Below are positions 11,501-23,038 of a stretch of 64,000 bases of DNA, piece after piece; the first letter of the stretch is position 1, and the number at the start of each line of letters is the position of its first letter. Both the position numbers and the translations under genes were made by a program. The notes under the pieces were generated by a model, which was not told where the DNA came from, did not search any database, and saw nothing but the letters and a program-made list of their open reading frames with translations. Source of the DNA: Pararge aegeria (lineage: Eukaryota > Arthropoda > Insecta > Lepidoptera > Nymphalidae); assembly GCF_905163445.1 (NCBI RefSeq), contig NC_053189.1, positions 13,596,001 to 13,660,000 on the forward strand, written 5' to 3'.

Positions 11501-13007
11501 TTGCTTCCAGTCTCAAATAATTCCCTTTAAATAAATAAATATGAAATTGCACAACGTGGAAACAGTTTGAGAAATGTAATAACTCTAAAGACAAATTTTA
11601 AATCAAAAATAACTTACCAACAAGAATAATAGGTGCATCAGGGCAGTGATGTTTTATTTCAGGGTACCATTTTGAAGTCACATTCTCATATGATGATGGA
11701 CTGAAAGTAAGAAGCATTTAACAACACATTTATCTTTTCTTCATTTGTTTGTTCTGAAGTAGGTATTAAATGGTAAAGTAAGTACCCTTTATAATGTTAA
11801 AGTTACTACAGGTACAAGCTAAACAGCGGACAATTAACCATTATGAATTGTTAGTAAAACAATACTATAAAAGGGTTAAAAAAGGTGTCCAGGAATATAT
11901 GTGGAAATATAATATGATAGTGAAAAGCGCAACTACCATCAATTAGCAAATTTATAAGCTCAAATCCAATCGAAGCATGAATATGTGTAGCCCTCAAAAG
12001 AGCACTGACAGCCGTTTAGGAAAAATTCCTTACTAAAATGGCTTCAGGAAGGTTTAAGAATAATGACATTAATTTTTTTGGCATAATAGCACACAACACA
12101 AAAATCATATATGAATCAATAACTTCATTATATTTAAACAAAATCATGTTTTCAATACTAACAACAATTTAATAAGACAAAATCTCATAATGGTTAGCTA
12201 TTATTATAAATGTAAAAGTTTTTTGGTTTGTTTGTTACCTATGTTCAGCACAAGTTCACCAGTGCAAGAATCTTTATTAAATTTGGCACATATAAAACTT
12301 GCAAGCTGGCCATAGAACACAATTTATTTGGCAAAAGCATTTGGGCACCACTTGCATTCAATTTAAAAAAAAAAACCTTTGTTACATGCTTTTATAAAAC
12401 CTAATATATCATTATAAAATTATGCATATTCCTCCAGCATCCTATAGGATCATTAGTGGCCTAGCTTGGGAGACAATTAAATTCAAAAAGCTGGAACAAA
12501 CAATGTCCAAGACATCGTTTACAGCTAGTGTTGCGATATAGTTATGAATTATATTAAAAAGTTATTTTAAAGCAGCAGTCTTACCTTGTTACACTAAAGC
12601 ATATAAGGAAGACATCTGTTTGTGGGTAACTTAAGGGTCTCAATCTATCATAATCCTCTTGTCCAGCTGTATCCCATAGTCCTAAGGATACGGCTACTCC
12701 ATCCACAACCATTGGTGCTGAATAATTGTCAAATCTAAAACAGTAATTTTATAAAGTAGTCTGTATATTTCCTTGGAACTGAAACTTAATGAAGGTGAAG
12801 ATATAGTTTGATAAAAGGTTCCAATAAGATTTCAAAACCATAGTGTATATGAATTATAAGATAGTCCAGTCCATTCTGATCTCCCACTTACACTGTTGGT
12901 ACATATTCTCCTGGGAAACTGTCCGTGGTATACGATATTAACATGCACGTTTTTCCGACAGTCCCATCGCCCACCACTACACATTTAATCGGCCTTCCTG
13001 ACGACAT
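8581..13007 (-). CDS. Mtl: Rho-family GTPase Mtl (Mig-2-like / Rac-like)
   Basis: This is a membrane-anchored molecular switch controlling actin, cell migration and axon guidance. Five exons are phase-consistent: 13007-12892, 12734-12585, 11700-11618, 10694-10534 and 8658-8581. They total 588 nt, or 195 residues plus stop, the usual Mtl length. Motifs in order: P-loop GDGTVGKT (residues 13-20), effector region YVPTVFDNY, switch II DTAGQEDYDRLRP, TKID, CSALTQRG and the CAAX box CLIM for geranylgeranylation. The N-terminus MSSGRPIKCVVVGDGTVGKT and the block KREQGQKLANKIRAVKYMEC favour Mtl/Mig-2 over Rac1, Cdc42 or RhoL. All introns are GT-AG. Intron 4 (8659-10533) carries a LINE remnant and intron 3 (10695-11617) a second retroelement remnant. 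The gene is divergent from testin. Confidence 0.95.
9000..9345 (+). mobile_element. Decayed RTE-type LINE, C-terminal end of reverse transcriptase ORF
   Basis: The plus-strand frames contain broken pieces resembling the end of lepidopteran endonuclease-reverse transcriptase proteins: RTKVTDIAQR near the start and PQKTYVQQWTS at the end, with stops and frameshifts between. It lies in Mtl intron 4 and is a dead fragment. Confidence 0.6.
9346..10074. other. Unassigned part of Mtl intron 4
   Basis: The segment 9400-9960 is less AT-rich than its flanks and has short open frames on both strands (for example 9403-9597 minus), but no family I recognise. It may be an old repeat. Confidence 0.35.
10075..10109. 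repeat. Perfect short hairpin, 13-bp arms
   Basis: AAATTGCAGCCAA at 10075-10087 is exactly reverse-complementary to 10097-10109, with a 9-nt loop. It lies in Mtl intron 4. Confidence 0.85.
10965..11385 (-). mobile_element. Decayed retroelement ORF fragment (GKRPDGM family)
   Basis: On the minus strand a 62-codon open stretch contains RHSAIHDIVRRAL, EPPGLFRDDGKRPDGMT and VPWSMGRALVW. I know these blocks from a widespread invertebrate retrotransposon-associated coding sequence. Downstream frames continue in broken form to about 10965. A second, more degraded copy is at 22235-22720. It lies in Mtl intron 3 and is non-functional. Confidence 0.6.
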
Positions 13008-13805
13008 CTAAAACGAAGATAGTGTACGTATTGATAAATAAAAGCAAGCCTATGACTATGACTCACGAAAAACCAATGTTCTCAAACACGACAAATTTTA
13101 CCTTCCTATCTGATAACTTGTGATGTTGATAAACACTTGATATATAATCTCTAATTTAATATCTCTTTTCTTTAATGAATTACGAATATTTATACCGAAA
13201 TTCAATCGTAAAACAGAAAAAATGCATTGAAATTGAAAGATGGATACTTTATTGCCAGATTTTAAACTTTGAAGCACAGACTAGATCTACTCTATTAATT
13301 TCCTGTATAATGTTAATACATTTTGAAAATAATAAAGTTAATTCTCTATAAATGCGATAATTATATAACAGAACAAGATTATTCAATACTTAGTTCAAAT
13401 CTTGATAATCGGTAAAAGGTGGACAAACAAAATCATCAAATCTGTGCTGAGGAGGTGCCGAAAATATACTGATATGGTACCTATATTCTATTGTGTCTCT
13501 ATCTATTATATTTACTTTATTTTACACTGGTCTGTGGTTTGTTTCTTTTTGTGTAGTGAATGTTTATTTTATAATTAAATTTGTTATTTGAATTATTTAA
13601 GAAGGCAAGGACTTAAAACATGTTTTACAATCCTTAAGTTCCGAATATTCTTTGTTACTGTTATTGGGCAATATATTATTTACGATAAGCGTGGTAGAAA
13701 AACCTCTAATGTGTATCATTTCTTGTAACTTGTGACTCATATCATATAAAATTGAATTGCCTTTATTGATAAATTGTGTGGTTCAATTAAGTTTTACCGT
13801 TTTAG
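13008..13805. promoter_or_regulatory. Shared divergent promoter region of Mtl and testin
   Basis: The start codons of two divergent genes are separated by about 800 bp, so promoters and 5' UTRs for both should be here. I see no convincing TATA box or other single decisive motif. The assignment is by position only. Confidence 0.5.
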
Positions 13806-16800
13806 ATGAGTGAATCATGTGTGGAGACGCCAGAGGCTCCAGCTTGGTTATCCAAGTTAGAAAGCCAAAGGGAAAAACTGAGCAAAGCTCGTCTGGGACA
13901 TGATAGCGGTGCCGGCGCCCCCTGTAACTCCTGTGGTAGGTTATTGTGTTAAATTAATACCTGATGGTAGGTAGCTGTAAAATCATACCTCTTAAACAGA
14001 GCAACATATCGCAGGCATACGAAGAACATCAACTTACAATGTGCGGCCCTGCATCTGTCTACCTCAGCCTGATGTGCCTGTAATTATACTGGCAACCACA
14101 CCCTTTAAACTAGTACAGCATTGCAAAAATAAGGCAAAGCAGCTGATACAGATACTATATTTATATTATAGAAAAGAGCTGTTCCATCAATATATAAACT
14201 TAGACCTGTGATATTTTTTAAGAAATAGGTATACTTACAATATGTTCAAATCAATATAATCTTTATAAAACGAAACATTAGTCTATATAAAAAAAATGGA
14301 TATAAACAATCAACTCACTAGAAACTGTCATATATTAGTGATATCAGCATATTTTCTTAGGAAAGTGCAGAAAACCTCAGAAAAAAGGGCTGAGTATATG
14401 TTTTTATGACATGCTAAGGTAATATTAGATTTACAATTATATAAGTTTAAAGAAAATGTAAATCTCATTAAATACATTGAGGCTACTGTGCTATTGATGA
14501 ATTTCTTAACAACAAGGTTGCCTGGAAGCAAGCCACTCCGCTTTCATCTCACACAAGATGGAACAATGATTGTTAAAAGAGCAACTGCTGAGTTTCTTGC
14601 TGGCCAAACTGGTGGTATAGTCACTACAAGCAGACATACTTTTGTTTCAAGTGCTTATATGAGGCCTACTTGAAAAAAATGAATTTTGAATCTTGAATGT
14701 TGCTTGACGGCAGTACTTCCTGGTACTTACTTGGACAAGCTCTGTCACAAAAAGCTATGATATGTATTGATAATAATTTCTAACTTCTTTAACTTTCTGT
14801 AGTTATATCTTATTATCTTCTTGGTCATAATGTTTAATTAAGGTGATCAAAATCACCTTAGAATGATAACCATCTAGAATGTCCAGTGGCTCCCAATGAC
14901 TCATCACTCAGAGGGAGGGTAAAAAAGACAACCCTTACTCTTGAGTTTCATCATCAACAGCCTATAACATCTCACTGCTGCCTCACAGGCCTCTTCTCAG
15001 GTGACATGGTTTTAGAGCATAGACCCATAACACTGGTCCAATGTGGATTGGTAGGCTTTTAAACAACTTATCACAAGTAAATGATAATTACCAGCACCAA
15101 TAGCTTAACATGATCTCCAAGGCTTTAAGGTTGACTCCATTTCCTTAGTCTGTACTGATACTGGAAATTCTTAAACAGAAATATAATACACACACAATGA
15201 CAAATTATAACCCAACCTGAGATTCAAATCCTACTATACTGCCACGTTAAACTATGGATGGATCTAGTTTAAGATGGCAGTGATTGAGGCAGTTTTGCTC
15301 TTGAGTTTACTTATTAATTTTCTACTTGTTGCTTCTATTTTATTTATATGAAAATTGTTTTGTATATAGGATCAGGTTGCCCTGGCTTAGATTTACACTT
15401 CTGGCGCAAAGTATGCAGAGCTTGCCACTGCAGTAAGGATGTGCATGATGTTCAAGATGATGACTTATCAGGGTGGGCTCAATTTGAACTTCTTGGTACT
15501 GCCAAGCCTAAGAAAGCTTCAAGTAAGTGTATAACTTATACTCCCATTTGTGTACACAAAATACTATGTTGAACAGGAGGAAAATCCTGAAAATTCTGTA
15601 GTATAGGTCTATAATACAAATGTGTTTCTAGATTCATTTATTACTTACTAGCTATAGCCCTCGACTTCTTCTGCGTTTGATTTTGTTTTTTGATGTGGCA
15701 TTCAATTTAGTTGCAGTTGTAAAAAAAATTAAAGTATTCGGCATTGCTAAGCCTTAAATGAGAGGTTTGCTGCCGTCCGCTGAAGAGTTCTGTCCTTTAT
15801 CTCCAACCACATTCATCAGATCTACACAAAGTTTGGGCAAAATTTAAACACATATTAAAATTATAACAGAACCGTTATAATTTGTCGGAGTTATGGTGTA
15901 AAATCGTCAAACACTTTTATCCCCTGTCCCAAAGGAACCGAGGTTAATGTCTGGATAAAAAATATCCTATATTACTTCTAACACTTCCAAGAATATGTGT
16001 ACAAAGTTTCATGATGATCGGTTAAGTAGTTTTTGCGTGAAAGCGAACAAACTTACATTCACATTTATAATCTTAGTAGGGATTATCTAAAAGTTTATTA
16101 TATACCCCTTTTTAATATTGTGCATGTTAACACAGTAAAAGGGAAGAAAAAACAAATGCAAATGTGAATATTTAAGAATGAATGAAATGAATTTTTGGAA
16201 TGACACCAAAATTTTTGAACAAATATTGTTTTGCTTTATTATAGTGCCGTTGATTAAAATACGTGGTGTAACTGATAAACCTGTGAAACTTGATTGGGTT
16301 CCACCGAATGCCTCAACAGAATTGGTAAATATTATTATTTAGACTTTATCATATTTAAGGTTGGATATTAATCAATTTCCAACTGTGATAAGATAATATC
16401 ACAAGTGATATTCATGTCAGCTGGTAAGATTACAGTAACACTGTAATATTTTATTATGTAAAAGCTTTATTTTTTAACAGGGTGTAAATTATTTTATATT
16501 TATGCACATTATAATTTCAACTGTCAGGTCCTGCAATAATTATTTCACAAAAATTTCATATCCTTGAGCCAATCGAATTTGGGAGGTTGATTAATCAACG
16601 GATACAACTGTCTCACCCAATGAAAGTGCAAAAGGTATTTCACTTGCACTGGGTGAGAATTTTTTCTAATTTAAATCAGAATAAATTAAATGCATTTATT
16701 TTTTTAATGCAGATACATTAGGCATTGTCAATTATGTTGTTACTATGGAGAAGGACTATATAAACTGTATGGTTCTTCTTCGTTTTGGTTTACTGAACAA

Positions 16801-19255
16801 GATGGCACTGTTTCACTGGTGCTAATATTAAAAGAGCACAATTGGAGTAACAGTTTACCTTACTGCGAACTCAACAACAGGATTTGATTGAATACAATCC
16901 CATCATCTGTTGGTAGCAGCTTTTCATAAAATAGTTGCTGTTACTAAGTTATTTTTGAATAATGAATTGTTAAATTCATGCGTATTCTAATAGATGGTGC
17001 TGTTCTATTTGTTAGTGAAAAAAAGTTTGTTCTGATGAGTATTTCTATTAATTTATATCAAAATAATGTAAAATATATTTTCATCAAAGATATTTTATTT
17101 TCTAGGTATCAGAATACATGTCTTGCTTGGGTCCCTTGGCTCCGGTATCAGGCTCAGAAGCAGCTAAGAAAAGGCGCGCACAACTTCGCACACAACTGCC
17201 TCCCCACGACGTAGCCACTGCTGCAAGGCACCATGCCTCAGATCAAGAGAAATCCGAACATACAGTAAGTGTTCACTTTAACCAATTTTTTAAAATAAAT
17301 TTTGCTTTCTGCATTACCCATTTAGAAATCAATTTTGGCCGTAATTATTTAGTATGGAAGTCTTCAAAATTCTCACAGATTTTCTTGAATCAGTCCACCA
17401 GTAGAACTTTGTTATGAATGCACAATCTACAGCGATAATAACCTCTGGTAGTTCCATACTACAAATGAAACCCAGTTTAAAAATTATTTTTCATTAAATA
17501 GCTGTTTATTTGTGAGGTTATTTAAAATCATCCTATTATAAAAATTTAAAATAGGCGAAACTGTATGGCGAAGCTTGTATAATAGCATAAGGACTAGCTA
17601 CATATTAGTCAGACTCCTTTATAGAGTGGAACATGTGCTAAAAAAAATAATTTGTTTTTCAGGAATACATTACTCGTATTAAAGACCATGTGGTGGGCAT
17701 GGGTAATGTGGTGAGAGTGGGCCCTCTTCAAAATGGAGATGTATACTGTGTCGAAAACAGCAAGACACATACTGCAACTAAATCCTATGCATTGCCATTA
17801 AAGATATCAAATACATCTAGAGGTGTTAAATATAACATCGTTCCCAAGAATGCTTCCGATAAGAAACTTGTGCTGGACTCACAAGGCAATGTCGTTAGCA
17901 GCGCTGCAAACTTACCCGATTATAAATCAAGCCCCATCCTGAGTAGATTAATAAAAGATAAACTTCATGTGATGCACATTGAGTCTGACAGAATTAAGAG
18001 TGCTGTGGAACATGGCCCTGTGTATGACAAATTACTTAAGAATCTGAATGAATTGAATATGTCTGTATCTAATGATGTTTATCTACAGCCTATTAAGTTA
18101 TTTCGTGATGAGTATAATAAGAATCCCCAGTTTAAGGAGGCAGTCAATGAATTTGCTAATAAATCTCTGGGAGCCCAGATAATGCCGGACCTATGGTCTG
18201 TAAGTAATAATAATGTCATGGGTACAGCTAAATTACTTGACAGTAAGATTCAAAAGGGAACAATTTTTGCCCCTAATGGTGAAATTTGGAGCTGGAAACA
18301 TGAGCCAACAACACCTGAACATAGTGGCACTATATGCTCCACAAAGATAAATCCTCAGTATTCTACAACAATGAAGCCAATAAATCAAGTGGAACCCCAG
18401 CAAACCGCTCCTCTAAGAGAATATCTTCGAACACATTCCGAAGAGGATAATCCACCACCTCTACCCAATTACAATACATATCCAGGGGCTATACCTTTAC
18501 CTTCACAAAGTAATGACTGGGATAACACAGCTGATAACAAACAGCTTGATCATTCCGACAATCCTATACAAGTTAACACTTACACTGAACAGCTAGATCC
18601 AATCCTTTCTCAATTTGCTGATATGTCCCTTAATCCTGATGAAATGGAATTTAACAGAAAATTATACAATGAAGGTGTGCCCTGTCAAAGATGTGAAAAA
18701 CCAATGTTTGCTGGTGAAGTAGCGGTTAAAGCTGATAGAGCTGGGCAAGAGGCTATTTGGCACCCGCAATGTTTCACATGCTGTCAATGTGGAGAACTTC
18801 TGGCTGATCTTGTATACTTCTATTATAAAGGGGAAATATACTGTGCCAGAGATTTAGCCAATGTGCTGGAGATACCTCGTTGTGCTGGATGTGATGAATT
18901 GATATTCACAAGACCCTATACTGCAGCTGAAGGAAGAGCATTTCATGTACAGCATTTCTGTTGCTACCATTGTGATGCACCACTTGGAGGAAAAAAATAT
19001 GTTCCAGATGATAAAACTGGCCTTCCCATTTGTCTTTCTTGTTATGATCAATTTTATGCTGAGCGTTGTCGTGCTTGCGGGGGTGTTATTGGTCCCGAAC
19101 AACAAGGAGTCTCCTGGAGTAATATGCACTGGCATGCAGAGTGCTTTATATGCTCTGGCCGTATGTGTGGCAAAAGCTTACTAAGCGGCCGGTTTGTAGT
19201 TAAACAAGAAATGCCATTTTGTAGTGTACCTTGTGTACAAAGTAAAATTAAGTGA
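13806..19255 (+). CDS. Tes: Testin: PET domain plus three LIM domains
   Basis: Testin is a cytoskeletal scaffold at focal adhesions and cell junctions that binds zyxin, Ena/VASP and actin-associated proteins. Five GT-AG exons are phase-consistent: 13806-13935, 15370-15522, 16245-16324, 17106-17264 and 17663-19255 (704 residues). Residues about 30-170 match testin: GAGAPCNSCGSGCPGLDLHF and WRKVCRACHCSKDVHDV, then the PET blocks DWVPPNAS, YMSCLGP and KKRRAQLRTQLPPHD. Residues about 175-514 are a long, low-complexity linker absent from vertebrate testin (421 residues). LIM1 starts at C515 (CQRC...HPQCFTCCQCGELL), LIM2 at C581 (CAGCDELIF, with FCCYHCD) and LIM3 at C643 (CRACGG...HAECFICS...CSVPC). 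The order PET-LIM-LIM-LIM without a prenylation motif favours testin over Prickle/Espinas. There is no transmembrane segment. Confidence 0.94.
14550..14700 (+). mobile_element. LINE 3' end
   Basis: A short coding relic (ATAEFLAGQTGGIVTTSRH) is followed by 'aggcctacttgaaaaaaatgaattttgaatc'. The same arrangement recurs at 59755-59915, so this is one LINE family with a worn C-terminus and tail. Confidence 0.55.
14900..15060. repeat. Degraded lepidopteran dispersed repeat
   Basis: The pattern 'cagcctataacatctcactgctg...cacaggcctcttctc...ccaatgtggattggtaggc' is a common interspersed repeat of moths and butterflies. Weaker relatives lie at about 8770-8830 and 34085-34195. Confidence 0.45.
15645..16085 (+). 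mobile_element. Dispersed repeat, RTE/Helitron-like 3' region
   Basis: It begins 'actagctatagccctcgacttcttctgcg' and ends '...cacatttataatcttagtaggga'. Inside is the 'tgtacaaagtttcatgatgatcggttaagtag' module that I know as typical of highly repeated lepidopteran elements. It has no ORF. It fills most of testin intron 2. Confidence 0.5.
16325..17105 (+). other. Testin intron 3
   Basis: AT-rich intron with a near-perfect hairpin at 16611-16658. A TATATAAA string near 16760 has no associated coding sequence. Nothing else is supported. Confidence 0.6.
16611..16658. repeat. Near-perfect hairpin, 18-bp arms
   Basis: The arms 16611-16628 and 16641-16658 (TCTCACCCA... / ...GGGTGAGA) are complementary with two mismatches around a 12-nt loop. 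A small structured RNA or a MITE remnant is possible; neither is shown. Confidence 0.6.
17265..17662 (+). other. Testin intron 4
   Basis: Short AT-rich intron between donor GTAAGT and acceptor TTTTTCAG. Nothing else was seen in it. Confidence 0.75.
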
Positions 19256-19711
19256 GTGCCAAGATAGATTTTTAATTCAAAAAGAAAAATTATATTTTGA
19301 TATAAATTTTATATTATGATAAGTGACATATTTACATTTAGTTTTAAGTTACAAAATAATTATACAATGTATGTATTTTTGTGGTGTCATAAATAGTTAT
19401 ATTATTATTTTAGTTTTTTACCAATAAGGGATAGGGAAAAATATATTTTGATAAATATAAATTTAGAGTAATTTACAAAATGTTATGACAAGAGGACCAA
19501 TAAATGACTGATTTTGATATATAGGTAAAATATTACATAATATTGTTATAGAATTACAGTTTTTTATAGTCATATGACTGCATTTATACTGAAAAAGTGA
19601 TAACATTTCATATTTGAAGCTATTACTATTTTGGCTTATCGTATTTATTATATCAGAGACATTCCCATTTTTTTGTTATTTAATATGTGCCATTAATATT
19701 AAGAGTTAAAT

Positions 19712-19721
19712 AATAAATAAA
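19712..19721 (+). terminator. Candidate testin poly(A) signals (overlapping AATAAA)
   Basis: Two overlapping AATAAA hexamers about 455 bp after the testin stop codon are followed by a T/G-rich stretch. The region 19256-19711 is therefore probably 3' UTR. Confidence 0.5.
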
Positions 19722-19984
19722 ATCTTATAAAACATTTGTTACCTTTGTTGACAGATTTGACCTACCTAATAAACCGTGTAGTGTATACATTTCAACAATA
19801 CAGCACTCCGCTTTTAGCAATTAATACAGTGTATGGCTCCAAAACATCACTGCTGGATTGCATCATATAAGGACCATAGTTTAGCTTAGGATAACAATCA
19901 GTTTTAGTCCAAGTCTTCAAGCTGGTTTAGTAGTTAGGTAAATGTCATATGGAAATCCCTTCGACCCATGTTCATCAGTTATTG

Positions 19985-20290
19985 ATAACATATCATCATC
20001 ATCATATCAACCCATTACTGGCCCACTACAGAGCACAGGTCTCCTCCCACAATGAGAAGGGGTTAAGGCAGAAGTCCACAACGCAGTCCCAGTGTGGATT
20101 GGTGGACTCCACACACCTTTTAGAACATTATGGAGAACTCGTAGGCATGCAGGTTTCCTCACGATGGTTTCTTTCACCATTAAAGTAAGTTATATTTTAA
20201 TTACTTAAATAGCATAACATAACTTTGAAAAGCTAGAGGGGCGTGCTGCCCTGAAAGTGAAGAGCTCCTACCCACTGGACTATAACCGCT
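19985..20290 (-). mobile_element. tRNA-headed SINE, minus orientation
   Basis: The right end (20240-20290) is a degraded tRNA-like head read on the minus strand (ggctatcacg-type A box, gcacgc after the B box). The left part 'tactggcccactacagagcacaggtctcc ... gcatgcaggtttcctcacgatg' is a common lepidopteran SINE body. A plus-strand truncated relative lies at 33645-33780. Confidence 0.6.
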
Positions 20291-20324
20291 TCATGATAGC
20301 ATATCAAAGTACTATAAATAATAT

Positions 20325-20525
20325 ATATAAATACCCGGCTAAGTTTGTTCTGGGCTCTTCTTAGACCAGGGCGTGTTTGGAACACTCGTAGCTTTAGGTT
20401 TAAGTTGGCGTACGAACTTATCACCATCCCCTTATAATTATGTAAACAGATATGTATGAACGCTTCATAAGTGCCTTTGATAGGCCTACATGAATAAAGA
20501 AATTTTGAATTTGAATATAACCAAC
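20325..20525 (+). mobile_element. LINE 3' UTR and tail
   Basis: The sequence 'gggctcttcttagaccagggcg...gtttggaacactcgtag...gcttcataagtgcctttgataggcctacatgaataaagaaattttgaatttgaat' is a classic non-LTR 3' end. It has no coding part and lies immediately next to the SINE to its left. Confidence 0.65.
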
Positions 20526-20779
20526 TGTAACACAAAATATAGCTCAAAACCTACTGAATTTAAACAATGTTATTTGCAAAATCCATTTTGTAAATTGCAG
20601 CAACATTGTATGAAATAAGATACATTTTGTCAAATAAGGTTTAAAACAAACGCAAACTTTATTAAATTGTTATTTTATTAATTTTAAAATAATTTAAAGT
20701 AAACAATTTTCAGTAATAATTCTGCTTAGGTTTGAAACATAATTCTGCCCTTTTCTTACTCCTAGGCATGACAAATAGT

Positions 20780-20785
20780 TTTATT
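20780..20785 (-). terminator. Candidate Pfdn6 poly(A) signal
   Basis: AATAAA on the minus strand, about 245 bp beyond the prefoldin stop. Another candidate is at 20658-20663. Confidence 0.35.
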
Positions 20786-21029
20786 CAGTATCATTTAGTT
20801 GTAATTCAATACTAAATATTTTTTTGTCTTTCCATGTTACATGTAAACACAAATAAATTTGTCAATGGAAAAAGAACATTTGCTTGACAGTGTATTTCTT
20901 TTTCATGTATTGTACAGTGCCCATTAAAGTAGAGCTATATAAAAGCTTGACATTCGAATCTCTTTTGAATAAACCAACTTAGCATTATAGTTATGTTTTT
21001 GTTACAGCTAAGATGCTAATTAAAAAGTC

Positions 21030-21398
21030 TTATGCTGTAATCTTTAAATTATCAAGGTTACTTTTAAGTTTGTTAAGATTCTCATGAACCGCTTCTTGCT
21101 TATTTTCTAAAGCTGAAATATGCCCGTCAGACCTCTTCATCTCTTTATTTATATATTCCAAACGTTTTGCCACATTCTGTCTGGCTTCTTCCAAATCTTG
21201 TTTTACTAAAACTGGCCCAATGAGTTTGTAGACTTCCGCATCCTTTTTCAATAAGCTGAGTTCTTCTTTTACAGCTTTATTTTCATTCATTTGGCTGTCT
21301 AATTGTTGTCTCTGTGAAACTGCCTTTAGATATTCTTTTTTTAGATTGTTGAAAAGTTCGAACTCTTTTTGCAATTTCTTTTGAATTTCTTCAGTCAT
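21030..21398 (-). CDS. Pfdn6: Prefoldin subunit 6
   Basis: This is a beta-type subunit of the hexameric cytosolic prefoldin chaperone, which captures unfolded actin and tubulin and hands them to the TRiC/CCT chaperonin. The single-exon frame gives 122 residues, close to the family's usual length of about 125-130. The pattern is two long coiled-coil helices (residues about 1-45 and 75-120) around a short beta hairpin: LQKEFELFNNLKKEYLKAVS, RQQLDSQMNENKAVKEEL, then the conserved hairpin AEVYKLIGPVLVKQDLEEAR and the second helix RLEYINKEMKR...ALENKQEAV. I chose the second in-frame ATG (MTEEIQKKLQ) because it matches where family proteins begin. An upstream ATG would add 11 unrelated residues. 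It is convergent with testin. Confidence 0.95.
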   Translation of the reverse strand: MTEEIQKKLQKEFELFNNLKKEYLKAVSQRQQLDSQMNENKAVKEELSLLKKDAEVYKLIGPVLVKQDLEEARQNVAKRLEYINKEMKRSDGHISALENKQEAVHENLNKLKSNLDNLKITA

Positions 21399-21995
21399 TT
21401 TAGTGAAATTATATTTTATTTGGTCTACCAAGCAGCGGATTTCACGTTATTTTCTTGTTAAATTTAAGAACAAGATCCATAAGTTGCGCACGGTAAGTAT
21501 TTGATGTAGGTGGTTTGACTTTGACAACACTTGTTGAGGTTATAACTCAGAACAACGGTTCTGATTCTGTGATGTGTGATGTGAGTGATGATAACATAGA
21601 GTAAAGATACAATAATTGTTATGGGTACGTTTTTTATTTGTAACATAATCTAATCTAGTATAAATCAGTCTAATAAGCAGCATCTTATTTAAAAAATAAA
21701 TGGTGACGGAACGTCTTATGGTAAAGCCAGGTTTCAGTCTGCATCTGTTGCCAAAGAAGAAACAAACACTAAATTACACTAGTGTCGTAGTGTTTGTAAC
21801 CACTTCGGCTATGTCCTAAGATATTTGTACTATACCCCCGTAACATAGTAACTTGACAATGAATAATTCACACTTGACCGAGGGTTTTCTATCAGTTAAT
21901 TAGTAACTATTTTAGCAAGTCAGCAAAATATTTTTTTTTTCTAGTGTTACGAATTTAAATTAAAAATGTTTGAAGATAAAATATGACTTCACGTA

Positions 21996-22040
21996 AAAAG
22001 ACCGCTGACGCGAGTTAGACACTCGCGTCAGCGGTCTTTT
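21996..22040. repeat. Perfect GC-rich hairpin, 20-bp arms, 5-nt loop
   Basis: Positions 21996-22015 are the exact reverse complement of 22021-22040, with loop TAGAC. The stem core (GACCGCTGACGCGAGT) is strikingly GC-rich against about 70% AT flanks and ends in TTTT. It resembles a short-hairpin transcript or a freshly made inverted duplication. No function is assigned. Confidence 0.9.
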
Positions 22041-22234
22041 AATTTAAGTAGTAATTAATTTTTCTACTAAGTGGTCTTAATGCACAGAAGGAGGAATAAC
22101 TTTCGTTGTATTAATAAATTGTTTAAACTATGTTTATACTATATTATATAGGTACTCGCTATTTGTTTTATTGAAAAAAATATTCATTTTGGCTAAACTA
22201 ATTAGCTTTTGGTCTAAATAAATGCTTTAACCAT

Positions 22235-22720
22235 CAAATGCGTGGATCAATTCCTGGGATACGACGTTCCCGATAACCGATTACCACTCTCATATGCAAG
22301 CACTGCAAAAACGTAGTCTTTACTAATATCTGAGTACTAGCGTTCCCCACTACTTTGTCCGTAGGTATCCAACTTCTGATAGGTAAATTTGTCTCATTCA
22401 AGGGCCCACTTTTGGGAATCTCCTGGTAAGTGCAACGCTGCCAATATATCAACACAGATCGATAAGTATTTACACCAGGGCAATTCCACCGACCACGGTA
22501 TCAATAGTGCATGGTTCCAATAGTCCAGGGATGGACGCGGTGACTCGAGCATGGCAGAATGTATCATTACCGTGGTACGACCCGTAATCAGGTCGCATAC
22601 CTTCATTCCCACATGCACAAGGCCACGCGAATCGAGAATTGGGACCCGAGGGTATGGTAATAAGAAATCAGAGCGCGTAGTTATGACCTTCTGCCCGATT
22701 CTCCTCTCAAACTTTTTCAA
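22235..22720 (-). mobile_element. Decayed retroelement ORF fragment, second copy
   Basis: Minus-strand frames carry LIPWSVELPWCKYLSICVDI and LAALHLPGDSQK. These parallel the VPWSMGRALVW region and the following part of the copy at 10965-11385, again with stops and frame changes. It is a dead copy of the same family. Confidence 0.5.
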
Positions 22721-23028
22721 TTTTAAGGAAAAGTTCTTTCAAAAGACCCAAAGGCTATTATCGCATTATTTTAGAACGGGGTTAGCTTTAGGACCCCGTT
22801 GGTGTGTGCTTCTGTGTGAGTGTGCCGTTTCGAACGGATGTGTGTAGTTTCCACACTGCTTTAATATATTTACTGTGACTCTGGTTGCTGCCCTCACGTG
22901 CTGCACACACTTTTTGTGTGCATTTCTCGTAATCTTCGTTTTACGTGAAACGTGACCTTAGAATTCGAAGGGTTCAAAAGTTTCTGTATGATACAATAAA
23001 AACAATATTTTTTAAATTCAGTCAAATC

Positions 23029-23038
23029 TTTATTTATT
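23029..23038 (-). terminator. Candidate poly(A) signals for the Asn-rich gene
   Basis: Two overlapping AATAAA hexamers on the minus strand, about 850 bp past the stop codon at 23887. Confidence 0.35.

Larger units (their letters stand above)
13936..15369 (+). other. Testin intron 1, with repeat fragments
   Basis: This intron has donor GTAGGT and acceptor TATAG. It contains a LINE 3' tail (about 14550-14700) and a degraded dispersed repeat near 14900-15060. No other gene is visible. Confidence 0.7.

Noticed and set aside
16750..16800. TATA box promoter in testin intron 3
   Set aside because: A TATATAAA string in AT-rich intron DNA with no initiator or exon after it is not evidence of a promoter.
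21996..22040. Rho-independent terminator
   Set aside because: The shape (GC stem then TTTT) fits, but the genome is clearly eukaryotic, so that mechanism does not apply.
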